Part shown: piece after piece, positions 61,138 to 64,000 of the stretch
Position numbering within the stretch: position 1 is the stretch's first letter
Layout: each line of letters opens with the position of its first letter
Origin: Caulobacter vibrioides
GTDB taxonomy: Bacteria > Pseudomonadota > Alphaproteobacteria > Caulobacterales > Caulobacteraceae
Assembly (NCBI RefSeq): GCF_002310375.3
Contig: NZ_CP023315.3
Coordinates: 3,410,001-3,474,000 of the forward strand
Length of the DNA: 64,000 bases
Direction of reading: 5' to 3'
Made by a program: the position numbers and the translations under genes
The notes under the pieces: generated by a model
What the model was told of the DNA's origin: nothing
Seen by the model: the letters and a program-made list of their open reading frames with translations, nothing else
Databases searched by the model: none

Positions 61138-63159
61138 TCAAATAACAGGCGCTTGCGGGTAAGAGTCGAGCACAGGTCCCAATGCCTGCTTGAGTGGCGC
61201 TAAATGCGATTCGAATTTCTGCCAGTGCTCAACCGCATCCTTGAAAATGGGGCGACGGACCTGTTCTGAACTGGCGGTTCGGACGGCGCGATCGTTCTCA
61301 TGCGGCGACAGGCAGGCCGCCTCGAACGGCAGGCCGCAATGATCCAGCAGGGCGCGAATCTCCGCCTCCGGATCATCGATCATCCGCTCGTAGATCACGC
61401 GATGCACCCGGCCCGGCAGCACCGTGTCGAAGTGGGCCATCAGGTCGACATAGTCGGCGTAGTAGCGGCCGATGTCGGTCAGGTCGTAGCTGAACGCCTG
61501 ACCCCGGGCGAAGTGCTGCTTGAAGCCGGAAAAGCAGCACCCCAGCGGATGTCGGCGCGCGTCGATGATCCTGGCGTTGGGCAGGATCAGGTGGATCAGC
61601 CCCGCGTGCGCGAAGTTGTTGGGCATCTTGTCGATGAAGAACGGCTTGTCGGTCTTGCGCTGGATGCGGGTGCGCTCGATGAACTCCTCGCCCAGCGCCT
61701 TGAGGTCGTCGGGCGACAGCTCAGCAAGGCTTTCCGGATAGGTCGACTCGGCGCGCTTGGCGGTCTTGCCGCCCAGACGACGGGCCATGACGATCAGGTC
61801 GGGCAGCTCCATCGTGCCTTCGACCAGCGAGTGGCTGGCCAGGATCTGCTCGACCAGGGTCGAGCCCGAACGCGGCAGGCCCACGACAAAGATCGGATCG
61901 GGCGCCTGACACCCCTGCCCCGCCCGCGCCGCGATGAAGGCGGGTGAGAACACCGCCTTGGTCCGGAGCGTGTCGGCGGTGTTCTCGTCGGGGTCGTAGT
62001 CCAGCTGTTCGCGTCGGATGGCCGCGCCGGCGGCGTAGTGCTGGAACGACCCGTCCCAGTCCTGGGCGTCTTCCTGCGCCTTGCCCAGCGCATAGTGCAG
62101 ATGCAGCCGATCGTCTTCCGACAGTCCCTCGGCCTCAAGCGCCTGACTCATGGCGGCCAGATCTTCCGGCGTGAACCTGACGGTCTTGAGGTTAGCGAGA
62201 CTCCACCAGACCTCGCCCAGGGTCGGCGCCAGATCCAGGGCCTTGCGATAGGCCGCGACGCCGTCGGCCTGGCGCCCCACGGTCTTGAGCGCGTGGCCGT
62301 AGCTCATCCAGCCCTTGGGCTGGTTGGGATAGTCGGCCAGCACCTGGTCATAGACGGCGATGGCGCGATCATACTCGCCCAGCCGCGCCAGGATCGCCGC
62401 ATAGAGGTTGGCGTAGCCCGGATGGCGGGCGTCCTTGGCCACCAACTGCTCGATCTGCGCCAGCGCTTCGAGGTTCTTGTTCTGGCGATAGAGCATGGTC
62501 GCCAGGTTGTGCCGAGCCGCAGCGAAGTTCGGGGCCAGCTCGATGCAGCGGGTCAGCAGCGCCTCGGCCTCGGCGTAGCGGCCCAGCCGTGCGCCGGTCT
62601 CGGCCAGCATGCGGATCGCCGCCACGTCGCCGGCGTCAGCCTTCAAGCGATCCCGCAGGAGGCGTTCGGCCTCGCCCAAACGATCCTCCGCAAGCGCCGT
62701 CGCCGCCTCGACCAGCAGCGGGTCGCGGGTGGAGGCGCGAAGCTGCCGGGCCAGAGCGCGTTCGGCGCCCTGGCGATCGCCCAGAAGCTCCAGGCTTTCC
62801 GACAGGCCTCGCCAGGCTTCGGACAGGCGCGGCTCCAGGGCGCTGGCGCGGTCGAAGGCGCGGGCGGCCTCGGCGGTGCGCCCCAGACGCTCCAGGCAAA
62901 GGGCCAGCTCGAGTTGCGCCAGGGGCAGGTTGGGCAGGGCCTTGGCCAGCGGCGCGACGTTGGCGAGCCCGCCCTCGGCGTCCCCGGATAGTCGCAGGGC
63001 TGCAGCCAGCACCCGGGTGGTATCGGCGTGACGCGGCACGACCTCGAGGATCGCCCGCGCCTGCTCGGCCGCCATCAAGGGATCGGTCTCCAGCAGCCGC
63101 TCGGCGTGCGCGAAGGCCTCAGCGAGACTGGCGGCGGGCTGGGCGGTCGTCGTGGTCAT
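61138..63159 (-). CDS. TPR-sulfotransferase fusion protein
   Basis: A 673-residue protein in two parts. Residues 1-400 hold about nine tetratricopeptide-type repeats (for example LAQLELALCLERLGRTAEAA, ARLGEYDRAIAVYDQVLADY). The C-terminal 260 residues are a sulfotransferase: FVVGLPRSGSTLVEQILASH near residue 431 is the PAPS 5'-phosphosulfate loop, and IIDARRHPLGCCFSGFKQHF near 535 is the 3'-phosphate site. No signal peptide is seen. Similar genes often sit beside TonB receptors, as here. The acceptor substrate is unknown. The start at 63159 is the family-like Met; 12 extra upstream codons lack a ribosome site. Confidence 0.88.
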   Translation of the reverse strand: MTTTTAQPAASLAEAFAHAERLLETDPLMAAEQARAILEVVPRHADTTRVLAAALRLSGDAEGGLANVAPLAKALPNLPLAQLELALCLERLGRTAEAARAFDRASALEPRLSEAWRGLSESLELLGDRQGAERALARQLRASTRDPLLVEAATALAEDRLGEAERLLRDRLKADAGDVAAIRMLAETGARLGRYAEAEALLTRCIELAPNFAAARHNLATMLYRQNKNLEALAQIEQLVAKDARHPGYANLYAAILARLGEYDRAIAVYDQVLADYPNQPKGWMSYGHALKTVGRQADGVAAYRKALDLAPTLGEVWWSLANLKTVRFTPEDLAAMSQALEAEGLSEDDRLHLHYALGKAQEDAQDWDGSFQHYAAGAAIRREQLDYDPDENTADTLRTKAVFSPAFIAARAGQGCQAPDPIFVVGLPRSGSTLVEQILASHSLVEGTMELPDLIVMARRLGGKTAKRAESTYPESLAELSPDDLKALGEEFIERTRIQRKTDKPFFIDKMPNNFAHAGLIHLILPNARIIDARRHPLGCCFSGFKQHFARGQAFSYDLTDIGRYYADYVDLMAHFDTVLPGRVHRVIYERMIDDPEAEIRALLDHCGLPFEAACLSPHENDRAVRTASSEQVRRPIFKDAVEHWQKFESHLAPLKQALGPVLDSYPQAPVI

Positions 63160-63210
63160 GGCATCAGGAGAGCGGGGTCCGGGTGGGGGTGTCAATCACG
63201 GCTTCGCCAA

Positions 63211-63331
63211 ATCCTCTCCCTGGTGGGGGAGGTGTCGGCTCGCAGAGACGACGGAAGGGGAAGAGGCAAGATCTGCAAGCACTTCCCCCTCCGGTCGCTT
63301 CGCGACCCCCTCCCCCTGGCGGGGGAGGATT
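63211..63331. repeat. Palindromic intergenic repeat, family B
   Basis: ATCCTCTCCCTGGTGGGGGA (left) and TCCCCCTGGCGGGGGAGGAT (right), with internal GGAAGGGGAAGAGGCAAGATC and CACTTCCCCCTCCGGTCG. It fills the 179-bp gap. Confidence 0.8.
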
Positions 63332-63338
63332 GAACGCG

Positions 63339-64000
63339 TCACAACCGATCCCGCAGCGCGTACCAGCTGAGCCCCGCCACGGTCAGCGGCCAGCGCAGCA
63401 GGCGTCCGCCCGGGAACGGCGGCGTGGGGACTCGCGCCATCAGGCTCAAGACCTGGGTGTTCCCCTCCGCCAGCAGCTTGCCGACATAGGGCGCCAGCAT
63501 CACCCCCTGCCCCGAATAGCCCGAGGCGACCCGCACGCCGGGCGCCACCTCGCCGACGAACGGCATACGGCTGAAGGTGATGCCCAGAGTTCCGCCCCAG
63601 GCGTGGGTGATCTCCACATCGGCCAGGCGCGGATAGATCTTGGCGAGGTTCTTCCGGACCATGCCGGCGATGTCCTGCGGAAACCCGGGGCGATAGTTCT
63701 CACCGCCCCCGAACAGCAGTCGGCCGTCCGGCGTCTTGCGGAAGTAGTTCACGACGAACCGGCTGTCAGAGACGGCCGCGTTAGAGCGGATGATCTCGTT
63801 GGCCAGCGCCCCCAGCGGCGCGGTGACGGCGATGAAGTTGTTGATCGGCATGACCCGCGCCTGTGCGTGTCCGGCCATGCGGTTGAGAAGACCATCGCCG
63901 CTGAGGATCAGTCGATCGCAGGTGACGCGCCCGGCTCCGGTCTCGACCACGATCTTGCCGCCCTCGCGTCGCCAGGCCTCGGCGCGGGTGTTCTCGTGGA
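63339..64000 (-). CDS. DAO-family FAD oxidoreductase, C-terminal part
   Basis: About 220 residues are visible and the frame stays open to the window edge, reading HENTRAEAWRREGGKIVVET before an internal Met. The C-terminal half of a glycine-oxidase/gamma-glutamylputrescine oxidase-like protein (DAO fold) is suggested by VVNYFRKTPDGRLLFGGGEN, ITHAWGGTLGITFSRMPFVG and the FAD-contacting VASGYSGQGVMLAPYVGKLL. Such enzymes oxidise secondary amines or polyamine adducts. The N-terminal FAD motif is beyond the window. The substrate cannot be inferred. Confidence 0.85.
   Translation of the reverse strand, partial: HENTRAEAWRREGGKIVVETGAGRVTCDRLILSGDGLLNRMAGHAQARVMPINNFIAVTAPLGALANEIIRSNAAVSDSRFVVNYFRKTPDGRLLFGGGENYRPGFPQDIAGMVRKNLAKIYPRLADVEITHAWGGTLGITFSRMPFVGEVAPGVRVASGYSGQGVMLAPYVGKLLAEGNTQVLSLMARVPTPPFPGGRLLRWPLTVAGLSWYALRDRL

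Overview
The window reads as chromosomal DNA of a Caulobacter-like alphaproteobacterium. GC content is high throughout by eye, start regions carry GGAG-type ribosome binding sites, the RpoH sigma factor has the alphaproteobacterial form, and the gene set fits that group (ethylmalonyl-CoA pathway enzymes, PHA-granule protein, TonB receptor beside a TPR-sulfotransferase, PagL-type lipid A deacylase, CBS-PAS-GGDEF-EAL protein). No rRNA, tRNA or CRISPR array was seen, and no insertion sequence or phage structural gene. The genus assignment is inference from gene content; no database was consulted.

Layout. 1-1162: the edge of a HEPN/MNT toxin-antitoxin pair and a membrane protein. 1194-13278: three key enzymes of the ethylmalonyl-CoA pathway, namely ethylmalonyl-CoA mutase, crotonyl-CoA carboxylase/reductase and a long acyl-CoA dehydrogenase that fits methylsuccinyl-CoA dehydrogenase, plus an enoyl-CoA hydratase. 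A MerR/old-yellow-enzyme pair, a serine hydrolase and an AT-rich SEFIR-domain gene interrupt this block. 13383-21580: GST, DUF2855, a membrane AraC regulator beside a CPBP protease, an EamA transporter, epoxide hydrolase, GFA protein, threonine aldolase and a DUF4160/DUF2442 pair. 21591-30758: signalling and stress genes (GGDEF-EAL protein, rpoH, a degenerate receiver, a hybrid histidine kinase). 30886-38736: purA, pagL-like, then serine/threonine enzymes and an M28 peptidase. 38935-46878: assorted enzymes and regulators (DUF72, DUF1295, thiolase with a tandem HxlR regulator, dipeptide epimerase, PHA protein, MocR regulator). 46929-51786: TetR-controlled RND efflux. 51976-55619: FAD oxidoreductase, Rieske oxygenase and a BetI-like regulator. 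55975-64000: amidohydrolase, APC permease, TonB receptor, TPR-sulfotransferase and a DAO-type oxidase cut by the window end.

The most notable region is 5093-6792. A lower-GC SEFIR-domain gene, plausibly an anti-phage effector, sits between two convergent genes whose 3' ends would otherwise overlap. A perfect 26-bp direct repeat flanks it, and its left side carries a decayed copy of the last codons of the enoyl-CoA hydratase. The insert therefore entered without damaging either neighbour.

The ethylmalonyl-CoA genes are scattered on both strands, but an 11-bp element (GCRCCGCARCA) lies 56-70 bp upstream of ecm, of echA (shared with the divergent ccr) and of mcd, which suggests a common regulator. 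Other likely control sites are a MerR-type dyad, a TetR dyad, a MocR dyad and a hairpin that buries the start codon of a small secreted protein.

Intergenic space is filled by several families of palindromic repeats. One copy supplies the ribosome binding site of the Rieske oxygenase gene and another encodes the last codons of the HxlR regulator. The only gap over 300 bases (25510-26025) holds a terminator and two such repeats. Most other gaps of 100-250 bases either hold a repeat or a regulatory dyad, or show nothing recognisable.
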